Source: Deltaproteobacteria bacterium
GTDB lineage: Bacteria; Desulfobacterota; Binatia; DP-6
Direction: 5' to 3'
Assembly (NCBI GenBank): GCA_005879245.1
Contig: VBLA01000221.1
Location: forward strand, 1-6,406
DNA length: 6,406 nt
Below are positions 6,356 to 6,406 of the stretch, piece by piece. The position numbers were made by a program, and so were the translations under genes. The notes under the pieces are model-generated. The model was not told the DNA's origin, ran no database searches, and saw nothing but the letters and a program-made list of their open reading frames with translations. Positions within the stretch are counted from its first letter, which is position 1. Each line of letters begins with the position of its first letter.

Positions 6356-6406
6356 GGGATGGGTGCTCCCTTCTTCGATGGATTTTCGTCCGTCGTCGTT
6401 CGGGGA
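6356..6406 (-). promoter_or_regulatory. Upstream region of the HTH gene, with candidate ribosome binding site
   Basis: Read on the minus strand, these bases lead into the HTH gene and contain AAGGGAG about 10 bases before the first ATG, a reasonable Shine-Dalgarno sequence. No convincing -35/-10 pair fits in the 51 bases available before the window ends. Confidence 0.35.

Noticed and set aside
6354..6406. A divergent plus-strand gene starting at ATG 6354 or 6359
   Set aside because: Both frames stay open to the window edge, but only 16-18 codons are visible, there is no Shine-Dalgarno, and the bases overlap the leader of the minus-strand gene.

Overview
The window is very GC-rich, with short intergenic gaps, strong G/C preference at third codon positions and long spurious open frames on both strands. 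It reads as chromosomal DNA from a high-GC bacterium. The minus-strand HTH gene resembles, from memory, a family common in deltaproteobacteria-like genomes (Desulfobacterota, Binatia, Myxococcota). That is a weak guess at origin; nothing here fixes the taxon.

Layout. Positions 1-393 hold the 3' end of nadA (quinolinate synthase, NAD biosynthesis). Six bases later comes a Nudix plus winged-helix protein of the NrtR type (400-1086), probably the transcriptional regulator of NAD metabolism, with a degenerate Nudix box. Four bases after that is a cytoplasmic-looking zinc metallopeptidase of the M1/M61 kind (1091-2257). The 35-bp gap that follows carries a perfect 16-bp palindrome inside a plausible sigma-70-like promoter. 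Next is a tight three-gene trehalose operon: otsA (2293-3714), a DUF5752-type protein of unknown function (3717-4394) and treT (4391-5617), separated by a 2-bp gap and a 4-bp ATGA overlap. Converging on it from the minus strand is a gene with two predicted helix-turn-helix segments (5687-6355), whose last 27 codons run through a nest of GC-rich inverted and direct repeats.

How the genes work together. nadA and nrtR form an NAD biosynthesis/regulation pair. OtsA makes trehalose-6-phosphate from a nucleotide-glucose and glucose-6-phosphate. TreT makes trehalose directly and reversibly from nucleotide-glucose and glucose. Two routes to trehalose are thus encoded in one transcription unit, with an uncharacterised protein coupled between them and no trehalose-6-phosphate phosphatase in view. 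The least described item is that middle protein: it is an internal tandem duplication of a roughly 95-100-residue unit, with a histidine cluster in only the first copy.

No tRNA, rRNA, CRISPR array, insertion sequence or phage gene was seen.
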